A stretch of 64,000 bases of DNA, taken from Gaoshiqia sp050178015 (lineage in GTDB: Bacteria; Bacteroidota; Bacteroidia; Bacteroidales; Prolixibacteraceae). The position numbers were made by a program, and so were the translations under genes. Location of the stretch: NCBI GenBank assembly GCA_050178015.1, contig JBFXGM010000010.1, positions 1-64,000 on the forward strand, read 5' to 3'. This document shows, piece by piece, positions 44,089-52,677 of the stretch. A model generated the notes under the pieces. It searched no databases, was not told where the DNA came from, and saw nothing but the letters and a program-made list of their open reading frames with translations. Numbering within the stretch: position 1 is the stretch's first letter; each line of letters begins with the position of its first letter.

Positions 44089-45408
44089 ATGACAACAAGC
44101 AGAAGAACATTTATCAAAAACACGACAGCAGCAACTGCCGCTGTAGGCCTGGCCGCCTCCATGCCGGCAGCCATGAGCGCCTGTTCCAGTCCCGACAAGT
44201 TGGTCCGTTGCGGACTGATTGGCGCCAAAGGCATGGGCTTTGCCGACCTTCGGGCCTTTCTGGGGCAGCCAAACACCGAGTGTGTGGCCATTTGCGATGT
44301 GGACCAGCGCGTGTTGGATGCCCGCGTAGCCGACACCGAAAAGTTGCAGGGCAAAAAGCCCAATGCCTATAATGACTACCGAAAATTGATTGAAGATCCG
44401 GAGGTGGATGTCGTCATCATTGGGACTCCCGATCACTGGCATTGCTTGCCCTTTGTGGCAGCCTGCGAAGCCGGGAAAGACATTTATTGCGAAAAACCCC
44501 TCGCCAACTCTATCGAAGAGATCAACATCATGGAGCGGGCTGCCGCCAAATACAAAACGGTGGTACAGGTGGGGCAGTGGCAACGCAGCGACCCGCACTG
44601 GCGCGATGCCGTGGAGTATGTGTATTCCGGCAAGCTGGGAAAAATACGCACCGTGCGTACCTGGGCATACCAGGGTTGGATGGAACCCGTCCCCGTGCAG
44701 CCCGACAAAGAAGCGCCTAAAGGTGTGGATTACGATTTCTGGCTGGGCCCGGCTCCTGAAAGGCCTTTCAACCCCAACCGCTTTCACTTTAACTTCCGGT
44801 GGTTTTGGGACTATGCCGGTGGGCTGATGACCGATTGGGGAGTACACATCATCGACTACGGTTTGTTCGGGATGAATGCCAAAGCGCCCAAATCCGTCAT
44901 GACGATGGGGGGCAAGTTTGCCTACCCCGACGACGCAGCCGAAACTCCCGACACCCTTCAGGCTTTATACGAATTTGACGACTTCACCCTGCTTTGGGAC
45001 CACGGCACCGGCATTAACGCAGGCCACTTTGGCCGCGACCACGGCGTGGCCTACGTGGGCAACAACGGCACACTGGTGGTCGATCGCAATGGCTGGGAAG
45101 TGATCCCCGAACGCAAAAACGACAAAGACCTGGTGGAAAGGGTGGAACTGCAAAAAGGTACCGGCAAAGGACTGGAGCTGCACATGGCCAACTTCCTGGA
45201 TGGCGTGCGCAACCGCAAATTCGACCTGAATTGCAGCATCGACATTGCTGCCAACACAGCCCGGGTGGCCCATTTGGGTAACATTGCCCTGAAAACCGGT
45301 CGCCGCCTGTATTGGGATAGCGAAAAAAGTCAGTTTGTTGGCGATGAGGAAGCCAATAAATTCCTCACTCCAACTTACCGTAGCCCTTGGGAACTGCCAA
45401 AAATTTAA
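44089..45408 (+). CDS. Gfo/Idh/MocA-family oxidoreductase with Tat signal
   Basis: A 439-residue oxidoreductase exported by the Tat route (SRRTFIKNTTAATAAVGLAAS), with a cysteine at MSACSS that could be a lipobox. Rossmann start RCGLIGAKGMG, family motif YCEKPLANS, and the C-terminal domain entry GGLMTDWGVHIIDYG. The nucleotide cofactor must be bound before export; related exported proteins keep tightly bound NAD(P). Third gene of the operon, followed by a terminator. Confidence 0.9.
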   Translation: MTTSRRTFIKNTTAATAAVGLAASMPAAMSACSSPDKLVRCGLIGAKGMGFADLRAFLGQPNTECVAICDVDQRVLDARVADTEKLQGKKPNAYNDYRKLIEDPEVDVVIIGTPDHWHCLPFVAACEAGKDIYCEKPLANSIEEINIMERAAAKYKTVVQVGQWQRSDPHWRDAVEYVYSGKLGKIRTVRTWAYQGWMEPVPVQPDKEAPKGVDYDFWLGPAPERPFNPNRFHFNFRWFWDYAGGLMTDWGVHIIDYGLFGMNAKAPKSVMTMGGKFAYPDDAAETPDTLQALYEFDDFTLLWDHGTGINAGHFGRDHGVAYVGNNGTLVVDRNGWEVIPERKNDKDLVERVELQKGTGKGLELHMANFLDGVRNRKFDLNCSIDIAANTARVAHLGNIALKTGRRLYWDSEKSQFVGDEEANKFLTPTYRSPWELPKI

Positions 45409-45414
45409 TTCTGA

Positions 45415-45447
45415 AAGATCCGGTCTCATTCACATGGGCCGGATCTT
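45415..45447 (+). terminator. Terminator of the Gfo/Idh-isomerase operon
   Basis: Perfect 9-bp stem AAGATCCGG / CCGGATCTT, 6 nt after the stop, followed by ATTATA. Confidence 0.75.
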
Positions 45448-45527
45448 ATTATAAACAGGCGGGCTTTTCTTGTGTATCAACAATTCATTTCCGAATTTTG
45501 GTTTTCGAATATTAAACTTCTAACCCA

Positions 45528-48101
45528 ATGATCAAACACTTATCTGTAATCCTGGTGTTGGCATTCGGCATGCTTGCCTGTCAACCCAAAGACCCTTCGC
45601 TGATGATGACCCGGGAAATTAATGAAGGCTGGCAATTTGCCGAAGATGGCAAAGGTGACTGGCTCCCTGCCGCAGTGCCCGGTTGTGTACACACCGACCT
45701 GCTGGCCAATGAAAAAATCGAAGATCCCTTTTATCGCCTGAACGAACACGACCTGCAATGGATCGACAAGCTCAACTGGGCTTATAAAACCAACATAAGG
45801 GTAGAAAAAGAACTGATGGCGCGCGACCGCCTGGCGCTCGATTTTAAAGGATTGGATACGTATGCCGACATCTTTATGAATGGCGAGCAGGTGACTTCAA
45901 CCGACAACATGTTTCGCGAATATTTGGTGGATGTGAAACCGTTTCTGCAGGAAGGCGACAACGAGCTGAAAATTGTTTTCCGTTCGCCCATTGTTGAAGG
46001 CTTGAAAAAATACGATGCCCATCCGTTTGTTATTCCCGTGTCGGATAACGATCTGGCTGAAATCGGGCAGGTGGAAGGCGGCAAAAAAGTGAGCGTTTAC
46101 ACCCGAAAAGCGGGTTATCACTTTGGCTGGGATTGGGGGCCTCGTCTGGTAACCAGCGGCATCTGGCGCCCGGTTTATTTAAAAGCCTGGGACGATGCCC
46201 GTATCAACAACCTGCAGATTGTTCAGCATGAGGTGAACGAACAAAAAGCCAACTTCACAGCAGTGGTTGAGGTTGAATCGGAAAAATCAGGGCCTGCCAT
46301 CATTCAAATTGAAAATGATGGGCAAGTATTGGCGACAGCCCAGGTAAAACTGCAAGTAGGAACAGCTACCTACCCGCTTGATTTTGAAATTGCCGACCCA
46401 AAACTGTGGTGGACAAACGGCTTGGGCGAACAACCTTTGTACTCCATCAAAGCCAGTTTGCGCATTGGCGGGCGAACAACCGAAATAACCGACCGCATTG
46501 GAATTCGTACGCTGGAGCTGGTCCGCGAAAAAGACGAGCAGGGTACATCTTTCTATTTCAAACTAAACGGCGTACCGGTTTTTATGAAGGGCGCCAATTA
46601 CATCCCCAATGATGCCTTCCCGTCGCGTGTTTCGGACGACATGTACCAAACGGTGGTGAACACGGCCAAGACATCGAACATGAACATGCTGCGTATCTGG
46701 GGCGGCGGAATTTATGAGGATGATCTGTTCTACGATTTATGCGATGAAGCCGGTATTCTGGTTTGGCAGGATTTTATGTTTGCCTGCGCCATGTTCCCCG
46801 GCGACGAGGAATTTCTGAACAACGTGAAAGAAGAAGCTGCCGACAACATCCGCCGGTTGCGCAATCACCCCAGCATTGGCTTGTGGTGTGGCAACAACGA
46901 GATTTTGGCTGCCTGGTATGGTTGGGGCTGGAAACGCCTGGAGGAAGCGAAAAGCCAGGAAAATGCTGATAAAATCTGGAAAGCATACGAGGATATCTTT
47001 CACAATGTACTTGCCGGGGCTGTTAAAACGCATGATCCTTCGCGGGCCTACTGGAGCTCCAGCCCGTCATCAGGAACCGGCATCCCGGCCGATTTGGTGA
47101 ACGGCGACGAGCACTATTGGGGCGTTTGGTGGGGAAAAGAGCCGTTTAAAAACTATGCTACCCACATTGCCCGTTTTATGAGCGAATACGGCTTCCAGTC
47201 GTTCCCCGAACTGAAGACCGTGAAACAATACGCCCTGCCCGAAGATTTCGACATTGTTTCGGAGGTAATGAACTCGCACCAGCGATCGTCGATCGGCAAC
47301 AAAACCATTGAGTATTACATGTTGCAGGACTACAAAAAGCCGAAGGATTTTGAGTCGTTCCTGTATGTAAACCATGTGTTGCAAGCCGAAGGTATCAAGT
47401 TCGCAGTAGAAGGTCACCGCCGCGCCATGCCGTATTGCATGGGTAGTTTGTACTGGCAAATTAACGACTGCTGGCCGGTAGCTTCGTGGAGCTCGACCGA
47501 CTATTACCAGCGCTGGAAAGCCCTGCAATACTACGTGAAAAAGGGCTTTGAGCCCGTGCTGGTTTCACCGTACACCGAAGGCGATTTCCTGAAAATAGGC
47601 ATTGTGAGTGACCGGTTGCGGAAAGTCAGTGCCATGTTGAAACTCAGTATGGTCGATTTCGGTGGGAAAGTGGTTTGGGAAAATGCCGTGCTGGCTGAAA
47701 TACCCGCCAACTCCAGCGCTTCGTATTACGATGTCAACCTGGTGGAATTCCTGGAAGGGAAAGACAGCCGAAACCAGTTGATGGTTGCCGAGGTGGTTGA
47801 AAACGGACAGGTAATTGCCAAAAACGTGTTCTATTTCCGTCCGGTGAAAGAGCTGAACCTGCCACAACCGAAAGTGGATTACACGATTGCAGCGGTTGAT
47901 GGTGGTTTCGAGATCAGCCTGCAATCCAATAAGCTGGCCAAAAACCTGTTTATGACCATCGGCGACGAAGAAGGTTTTTTCTCGGACAACTATTTCGATC
48001 TGTTACCGGGAGAATTGGTAAAAATCAAGCTGCAAACAGCAATCCCGAAAGAGAAACTGGATGAAGTGCTGGCCATCCAGACTTTGGACGGGGCATTTTA
48101 A
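45528..48101 (+). CDS. Beta-mannosidase (GH2), lipoprotein
   Basis: An 857-residue family GH2 enzyme with a lipoprotein signal (C18 in MLACQP). N-terminal jelly roll (about 25-200), Ig-like domains, then the catalytic TIM barrel. The acid/base is E458 in LWCGNNE and the nucleophile E553 in MSEYGFQSFPE; the WCGNNE form and the C-terminal Ig-like domains point to beta-mannosidase rather than beta-galactosidase. It removes terminal beta-mannose from glycans in the periplasm or on the surface. It follows the sugar oxidoreductase operon after a terminator. Confidence 0.92.
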   Translation: MIKHLSVILVLAFGMLACQPKDPSLMMTREINEGWQFAEDGKGDWLPAAVPGCVHTDLLANEKIEDPFYRLNEHDLQWIDKLNWAYKTNIRVEKELMARDRLALDFKGLDTYADIFMNGEQVTSTDNMFREYLVDVKPFLQEGDNELKIVFRSPIVEGLKKYDAHPFVIPVSDNDLAEIGQVEGGKKVSVYTRKAGYHFGWDWGPRLVTSGIWRPVYLKAWDDARINNLQIVQHEVNEQKANFTAVVEVESEKSGPAIIQIENDGQVLATAQVKLQVGTATYPLDFEIADPKLWWTNGLGEQPLYSIKASLRIGGRTTEITDRIGIRTLELVREKDEQGTSFYFKLNGVPVFMKGANYIPNDAFPSRVSDDMYQTVVNTAKTSNMNMLRIWGGGIYEDDLFYDLCDEAGILVWQDFMFACAMFPGDEEFLNNVKEEAADNIRRLRNHPSIGLWCGNNEILAAWYGWGWKRLEEAKSQENADKIWKAYEDIFHNVLAGAVKTHDPSRAYWSSSPSSGTGIPADLVNGDEHYWGVWWGKEPFKNYATHIARFMSEYGFQSFPELKTVKQYALPEDFDIVSEVMNSHQRSSIGNKTIEYYMLQDYKKPKDFESFLYVNHVLQAEGIKFAVEGHRRAMPYCMGSLYWQINDCWPVASWSSTDYYQRWKALQYYVKKGFEPVLVSPYTEGDFLKIGIVSDRLRKVSAMLKLSMVDFGGKVVWENAVLAEIPANSSASYYDVNLVEFLEGKDSRNQLMVAEVVENGQVIAKNVFYFRPVKELNLPQPKVDYTIAAVDGGFEISLQSNKLAKNLFMTIGDEEGFFSDNYFDLLPGELVKIKLQTAIPKEKLDEVLAIQTLDGAF

Positions 48102-48258
48102 GACGAATTTTCGGTAAGGAATTACGTTTTCAATTAGAGGAGGAACTCATTCGACTAAAACTTTCTTGTCCTCATCTGTTTCATTAATACTGAACGTTGT
48201 ATTTTTGAAGATCGAAAAACGGCGGCGGGGATGGTCGCTTGAAAAGAAAGGAACGAGA

Positions 48259-48975
48259 ATGAGTTTGCAACACATACAGGTCATTGCATTTGATGCCGAT
48301 GACACCCTTTGGGAAAACGAAAACTTTTTTCGGGAAGCCGAACACGACTTTTGCCGGGTGATGGCCGAATTTCAACCCGACAAAAAAGTGATGGAAGCCT
48401 TGTACCGCACCGAAGTGCAAAACATGGAACTTTACGGGTACGGTATCAAGGCTTTCATTCTTTCGTTAATTGAAACGGCGCTGCTGGTTTCGGATAAAAA
48501 AGTGCGGCCGGAACAAATCGAAGCCATCATCGGCATCGGGAAAGACATGCTGCAGAAGGATGTGATTTTGCTGGATGGTATTGTGGACCTGCTCGACCAA
48601 CTGTACGGCAAGTACCGGCTGGTGCTGGCTACCAAAGGTGATTTGCTCGACCAGGAGCGAAAGCTGAAGAAATCGGGACTGCTGAAGTATTTTCACCACA
48701 TCGAGATCATGACCCACAAGCGGAAGGAAAACTACCAGGAACTGCTGAAACACCTCGACATCCCGGCCGAAAATTTACTGATGATAGGTAACTCGCTGAA
48801 GTCGGATATCTTGCCGGTAATTGAGCTGGGAGGTTATGGCGCGCATGTTCCGTACTACACCACCTGGATTTTCGAGCAGATGGACCCGAAAGATATTCAA
48901 AGTGAGCGCTTTTTTGAACTGAAACAAATTCACGAAGTTTTAGACCTGTTCAGCGAAACGTTTTCATACACCTGA
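48259..48975 (+). CDS. HAD-family hydrolase
   Basis: A 238-residue HAD phosphatase-like protein. Motif I FDADDTLWENE (nucleophile D12, acid D14), motif II ATKGD, and motif IV IGNSLKSDI are present, with a helical cap after motif I. The ATG at 48259 gives the usual N terminus; the 31 extra residues of the longer frame are basic and unlike the family. Likely a small-molecule phosphatase; substrate unknown. Preceded by a 157-bp gap without recognisable features. Confidence 0.88.
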   Translation: MSLQHIQVIAFDADDTLWENENFFREAEHDFCRVMAEFQPDKKVMEALYRTEVQNMELYGYGIKAFILSLIETALLVSDKKVRPEQIEAIIGIGKDMLQKDVILLDGIVDLLDQLYGKYRLVLATKGDLLDQERKLKKSGLLKYFHHIEIMTHKRKENYQELLKHLDIPAENLLMIGNSLKSDILPVIELGGYGAHVPYYTTWIFEQMDPKDIQSERFFELKQIHEVLDLFSETFSYT

Positions 48976-49068
48976 TTATGCGAAGAGGTAGCCTGCCCGG
49001 ACTACCGGCAGCAGAAAGCAACTTCTCCTACTTGTGATTTTTGACTTTAACCTTTTGCCTTCTTATTT

Positions 49069-49872
49069 ATGGAATACCAGGGAAACATACTGAAAATGCG
49101 CACTGAGCTGGACGAACCCATCCGGTATTTTTTGCCCGTGGGCGGACAAGAAATCGATATGAACGCTCTGTTGGGCAAGTCCGTCCGGCTTCAGTTCAAC
49201 GGGCAAATCAACTGCATCGCCTGCGGGAAAAAGACGAAATCCTCCTTCGGGCAGGGATTCTGCTATGCCTGTTTTCAAACCGTGCCCGAGGCCAGCGAAA
49301 CCGTTATGCGCCCGGAACTGTCTAAAGCCCAGTTCGGCATTGCCCGCGATCTGGAATGGGCCCGCGAGCACGACCTGATCGACCACTATGTGTATCTGGC
49401 CGTTTCGAGTGAGCTGAAGGTGGGTGTCACCCGTCATCACCAAATCCCCACCCGCTGGATTGACCAGGGCGCCAGCTATGCCATCCGTGTGGCCAAAACG
49501 CCCAATCGCCATATTGCCGGGGTAATGGAGGTTTTTCTCAAAAAGCACTTCACCGATAAAACCAATTGGCGGGCCATGCTGCAAAACAACGTGGCCGAGA
49601 ACTTCGACCTTGCGGAGGAAAAGGCCAACCTGATACACTTGCTTCCTGCCGAGTTGCAACAGTACGAATGTCCCGAAAACGAGGTGGTGGCCCTGCATTA
49701 TCCGGTATTGCAATACCCGGCAAAAATCAATAGTCTGACTTTCGACAAAGACCCCGTGGTGGAAGGCATTTTGCAGGGCATAAAAGGCCAATATCTGCTG
49801 TTCGATCGAAACCGGGTCATCAATATCCGCAAGCATAATGGCTATTTTCTGACGGTCACTTTCGATTCATAA
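49069..49872 (+). CDS. DUF2797 protein with zinc-ribbon-like cysteines
   Basis: A 267-residue member of the DUF2797 family. Two CxxC pairs (C49/C52 and C65/C68 in CIACGKKTKSSFGQGFCYAC) should bind zinc near the N terminus. The central part (KVGVTRHHQIPTRWIDQGASYAIRVAKTPNR) resembles a GIY-YIG-like nuclease core by pattern, which is an inference. Function is unknown. Transcribed alone between the HAD gene and ilvE. Confidence 0.85.
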   Translation: MEYQGNILKMRTELDEPIRYFLPVGGQEIDMNALLGKSVRLQFNGQINCIACGKKTKSSFGQGFCYACFQTVPEASETVMRPELSKAQFGIARDLEWAREHDLIDHYVYLAVSSELKVGVTRHHQIPTRWIDQGASYAIRVAKTPNRHIAGVMEVFLKKHFTDKTNWRAMLQNNVAENFDLAEEKANLIHLLPAELQQYECPENEVVALHYPVLQYPAKINSLTFDKDPVVEGILQGIKGQYLLFDRNRVINIRKHNGYFLTVTFDS

Positions 49873-50066
49873 TTGTTCTACCGTTGATTGAGGTAATCCG
49901 AAAGTGGCGGATTTGTATCCCTTTCAATCTCGTAATCGCTTGTTACATAAACTATTTCTATAACATTAATTTTTCAGCCTATTTCAGCGGCTTGTCGTTT
50001 ATTGTCAGCTAATTTTTTCGTTATTTTAAACTTTCCTTAAAAACGGCTCGACAAACATTTTTTATT

Positions 50067-51080
50067 ATGGAAAATCTCGATTGGAAAAACATAGGTTTCG
50101 GATACCGGAAGACCGATTTTAATGTGCGTTGTTATTATAAAGATGGCGCTTGGGGCGAACTCGAAGTGAGTGATTCGGAGTACCTCAATCTGCACATGGC
50201 AGCTACTTGTTTGCATTACGGGCAAGAGGCTTTTGAAGGCCTGAAAGCCTTCACGGGCAAGGATGGCAAGGTGCGCATTTTTCGGATGGAAGATAATGCC
50301 CGCCGTATGCAGTCGTCGTGTGATGGCATTTTGATGCCGCAGCTCCCGGTTGAAAAGTTTACCGAAGCCGTGAAACTTGCCGTGAAGAAAAACCTGAATG
50401 TTGTGCCTCCGTATGGCTCAGGCGCTTCGTTGTATATTCGTCCGGTATTGTTTGGCACCGGTCCCGAGATTGGCGTAAAACCTGCCGGTGAATACATGTT
50501 TATCGTGTTTGTGATGCCCGTTGGACCGTACTTCCCCGAAGGCTTTAAACCTACCGACCTGGTGATTATGCGCAAATATGACCGTGCGGCACCGCAGGGG
50601 ACCGGCAAATACAAAGTGGGCGGAAACTATGCGGCCAGCCTCGTAGCCGGCAAAAAAGCCAAAGCCGGACATTATTCGGCTGTGCTTTACCTTGATTCGC
50701 GCGAGAAGAAATACATCGACGAATGCGGCCCTGCCAACTTCTTTGCCATTAAAGACAATACTTATATTACGCCGATGTCTGATTCTATTTTGCCCTCCAT
50801 CACCAACATGAGCTTGATGCAGCTGGCCGAAGATTTGGGGCTGAAGGTGGACCGTCGCCGGGTACCTGTTGAGGAACTGGAAACGTTTGAGGAAGTGGGC
50901 GCCTGCGGAACTGCTGCGGTGATTTCGCCCATCAAGCGCATCCACGACGATGATCTGGACAAAGAATACCTGTACGGTACCGAACCCGGCCCCTGGAGCA
51001 CCAAACTGTACGAAAAGCTCCGCGCCATCCAGTGTGGCGACGAACCCGATGTTCATGGTTGGGTAACCGTGGTTGAGTAA
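50067..51080 (+). CDS. ilvE: Branched-chain amino acid aminotransferase
   Basis: A 337-residue class IV PLP aminotransferase exchanging amino groups between glutamate and the keto acids of Val, Leu and Ile. The PLP lysine lies in YKVGGNYAAS; LHYGQEAFEGLKAF, DECGPANFFAI and ACGTAAVISPI are the other signatures. Length and start are typical for the long BCAT type. Monocistronic with a strong terminator. No leader peptide rich in branched-chain codons is visible in the 194 bp upstream. Confidence 0.96.
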   Translation: MENLDWKNIGFGYRKTDFNVRCYYKDGAWGELEVSDSEYLNLHMAATCLHYGQEAFEGLKAFTGKDGKVRIFRMEDNARRMQSSCDGILMPQLPVEKFTEAVKLAVKKNLNVVPPYGSGASLYIRPVLFGTGPEIGVKPAGEYMFIVFVMPVGPYFPEGFKPTDLVIMRKYDRAAPQGTGKYKVGGNYAASLVAGKKAKAGHYSAVLYLDSREKKYIDECGPANFFAIKDNTYITPMSDSILPSITNMSLMQLAEDLGLKVDRRRVPVEELETFEEVGACGTAAVISPIKRIHDDDLDKEYLYGTEPGPWSTKLYEKLRAIQCGDEPDVHGWVTVVE

Positions 51081-51102
51081 GCGTTTCTAAACGATTATAC
51101 AC

Positions 51103-51129
51103 AGCCCCGTCCGGATTCAGGACGGGGCT
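51103..51129 (+). terminator. Terminator of ilvE
   Basis: Perfect 10-bp stem AGCCCCGTCC / GGACGGGGCT, 22 nt after the stop, followed by TATTGC (weak T-tract). Confidence 0.8.
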
Positions 51130-51265
51130 TATTGCTTCGGTGAAGTCTCTCATTCTGCCACAATTCAGGGCTTCACTCCTAGTGAAACCTTGAATAATAC
51201 GTACAAAAAAAGCCGAACAAAACTGTCCGGCCTGTATTATGAATCATTTTGCAGGGAACGCCATC

Positions 51266-52267
51266 TTAAAACAAGCGTTTGAATCCGATGATCGATTTAA
51301 CTTCTTCCAAGGTGCGTGAAGCTGATTCCCGGGCTTTTTCGGCACCCAGCCGGGCCACCTTGGCCAGGTAAGCGTCATCTTCCAGGATTTCGATAATGCG
51401 CTCGCGGATGGGCGAGGTGTAGCCGATAATATCCTCGGCCAGCTGCTTTTTCATATCACCGTAGCGGATTTGGCAGTTGGCGTAAGCCTGCTCATAGTAT
51501 TGCACCACTTCGGGATCTGAAACAATGCCCATCAAGGTAAACAGGTTTTGGATAGGCTCCGGCTTTTCAGCGTTCATTTCGGTAGGGCCGGCATCGGTAA
51601 CAGCGCGCATTACTTTTTTACGAATGTCCTTCGGGTCGTCGTACAGGTTGATGGCATTTCCTTCCGATTTGCCCATCTTTCCGCTGCCGTCCAGGCCAGG
51701 CACCTTAATCAGGTCGGCGCCGCCAAAGGTAAACGGTTTGGGCGTGGGGAACACCTTCTTCCCGTACATCCGGTTAAAGCGCTTGGCAAACTTGCGGGCC
51801 ATTTCCAGGTTTTGCTCCTGGTCCTTGCCCACCGGTACATAATTCGCTTTATGGATGATGATATCGGCAGCCATCAGCACCGGGTAGGTCAACAGTCCGG
51901 CGTTAACGTTTTCGGGCTGCTTGCGTGCCTTTTCCTTAAACGAAGTGGTGCGTTCCAACTCGCCCAAGTAGGCGTTCATATTCAGAAAGGTATATAGCTC
52001 GGTTACCTCGGGTACGTCGCTTTGGATAAAGATGGTGGCCTTTTCGGGGTCGATCCCGCAGGCCAGGTATTCGGCCAGCACCTGTTTCACCCCGGCCTGA
52101 AGGTTCTCGGGCGTGGGATGGGTGGTCAGCGAATGAATGTCGGCAATGAAAAAGAAACAGTTGAAATCTTCCTGCATTCGCAGAAAATTACGTACTGCCC
52201 CGAAATAATTGCCCAAGTGTAAATATCCTGTTGGCCTGATGCCACTTACAACGGTCTTTTTGTTCAT
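51266..52267 (-). CDS. trpS: Tryptophanyl-tRNA synthetase
   Basis: A 333-residue class I synthetase: GIRPTGYLHLGNYFGA (HIGH-type) near residue 10, and GKMGKSEGN as the KMSKS motif. I start at the ATG at 52267 (MNKKTVVSGIRPTG), the family N terminus; the frame is open ten codons further. It is divergent from the attenuated trpB2 gene; the 230-bp spacer from its start to the trp leader ORF holds both promoters. Confidence 0.96.
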   Translation of the reverse strand: MNKKTVVSGIRPTGYLHLGNYFGAVRNFLRMQEDFNCFFFIADIHSLTTHPTPENLQAGVKQVLAEYLACGIDPEKATIFIQSDVPEVTELYTFLNMNAYLGELERTTSFKEKARKQPENVNAGLLTYPVLMAADIIIHKANYVPVGKDQEQNLEMARKFAKRFNRMYGKKVFPTPKPFTFGGADLIKVPGLDGSGKMGKSEGNAINLYDDPKDIRKKVMRAVTDAGPTEMNAEKPEPIQNLFTLMGIVSDPEVVQYYEQAYANCQIRYGDMKKQLAEDIIGYTSPIRERIIEILEDDAYLAKVARLGAEKARESASRTLEEVKSIIGFKRLF

Positions 52268-52294
52268 CTGATAGTTCTTGAAAGAAGTGAGCTG

Positions 52295-52323
52295 CAAAAA
52301 TAGCTTGATTCCTTGAAAGACAA
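52295..52323 (-). promoter_or_regulatory. Candidate promoter of trpS
   Basis: Minus strand: TTG at 52323-52321, 18-nt spacer, then TATTTTTG (52302-52295), a perfect TAnnTTTG match, 27 nt before the ATG. Confidence 0.5.
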
Positions 52324-52445
52324 AAATTTATTTTACCGTTGAACCGGTAGTTTTGGTTGAAGTACTTTTTGCCTTTTTACTTTTTTTATGCCTTTGATTT
52401 GCAATCAAGAATCAATTTAAAATATCAATCCGTACTTTTTTTCGG

Positions 52446-52476
52446 TTGAAAACGTTGAAAATAATAATTAGTTTTA
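52446..52476 (+). promoter_or_regulatory. Candidate promoter of the trp leader
   Basis: TTG at 52446-52448, 20-nt spacer, then TAGTTTTA (52469-52476), one mismatch to TAnnTTTG. Transcription would begin about 15 nt before the leader ORF. Confidence 0.4.
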
Positions 52477-52497
52477 CGGAAATTTGAACTGAAGCAG

Positions 52498-52560
52498 ATG
52501 TTGATTGTCAATTCACATGCCGGAAATTGGTGGTGGCGCAGCCTGAAAAAGCTGGCGTAA
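52498..52560 (+). CDS. trpL: trp leader peptide (attenuator control peptide)
   Basis: A 20-codon ORF (ATG 52498, TAA 52558) encoding three consecutive tryptophans, W11-W12-W13 (TGG codons 52528-52536), in a transcript that leads into tryptophan synthase trpB2. The codons after the Trp run overlap region 1 of a hairpin, and the stop codon lies inside region 2, the layout needed for a ribosome to choose between antiterminator and terminator. A triple-Trp run in a random 20-codon ORF is very improbable. Confidence 0.85.
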   Translation: MLIVNSHAGNWWWRSLKKLA

Positions 52561-52627
52561 ACAATTTCTTGGTAGATTATAAAATACAAAGGCCATGTTG
52601 TTTACGCAGCATGGCCTCGCTTTTTGG
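52535..52627 (+). promoter_or_regulatory. Transcription attenuator of trpB2 (regions 1-4)
   Basis: Region 1:2 pairs 52537-52542 (CGCAGC) with 52551-52557 (one bulged G). Region 2:3, the antiterminator, pairs GCGTAAACAA (52555-52564) perfectly with TTGTTTACGC (52598-52607), extended by GCT/AGC across a bulge. Region 3:4, the terminator, pairs AGGCCATGTTG (52590-52600) with CAGCATGGCCT (52607-52617) and is followed by CGCTTTTTG. 2:3 and 3:4 exclude each other. A ribosome stalled at the Trp codons covers region 1 and frees region 2; a ribosome reaching the stop codon covers region 2 and allows termination. Confidence 0.85.
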
Positions 52628-52677
52628 CGATGATGTTTTAAGTGCAAATAAAAATAAACCAATAAAATAACTGAATT

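Noticed and set aside
49063..49836. Minus-strand open frame opposite the DUF2797 gene
   Set aside because: The plus-strand frame has the DUF2797 pattern and paired CxxC motifs; the minus frame has none.
49873..50066. Search for a branched-chain leader peptide before ilvE, by analogy with the trp leader
   Set aside because: No short ORF rich in Ile, Val or Leu codons followed by alternative stems is visible.
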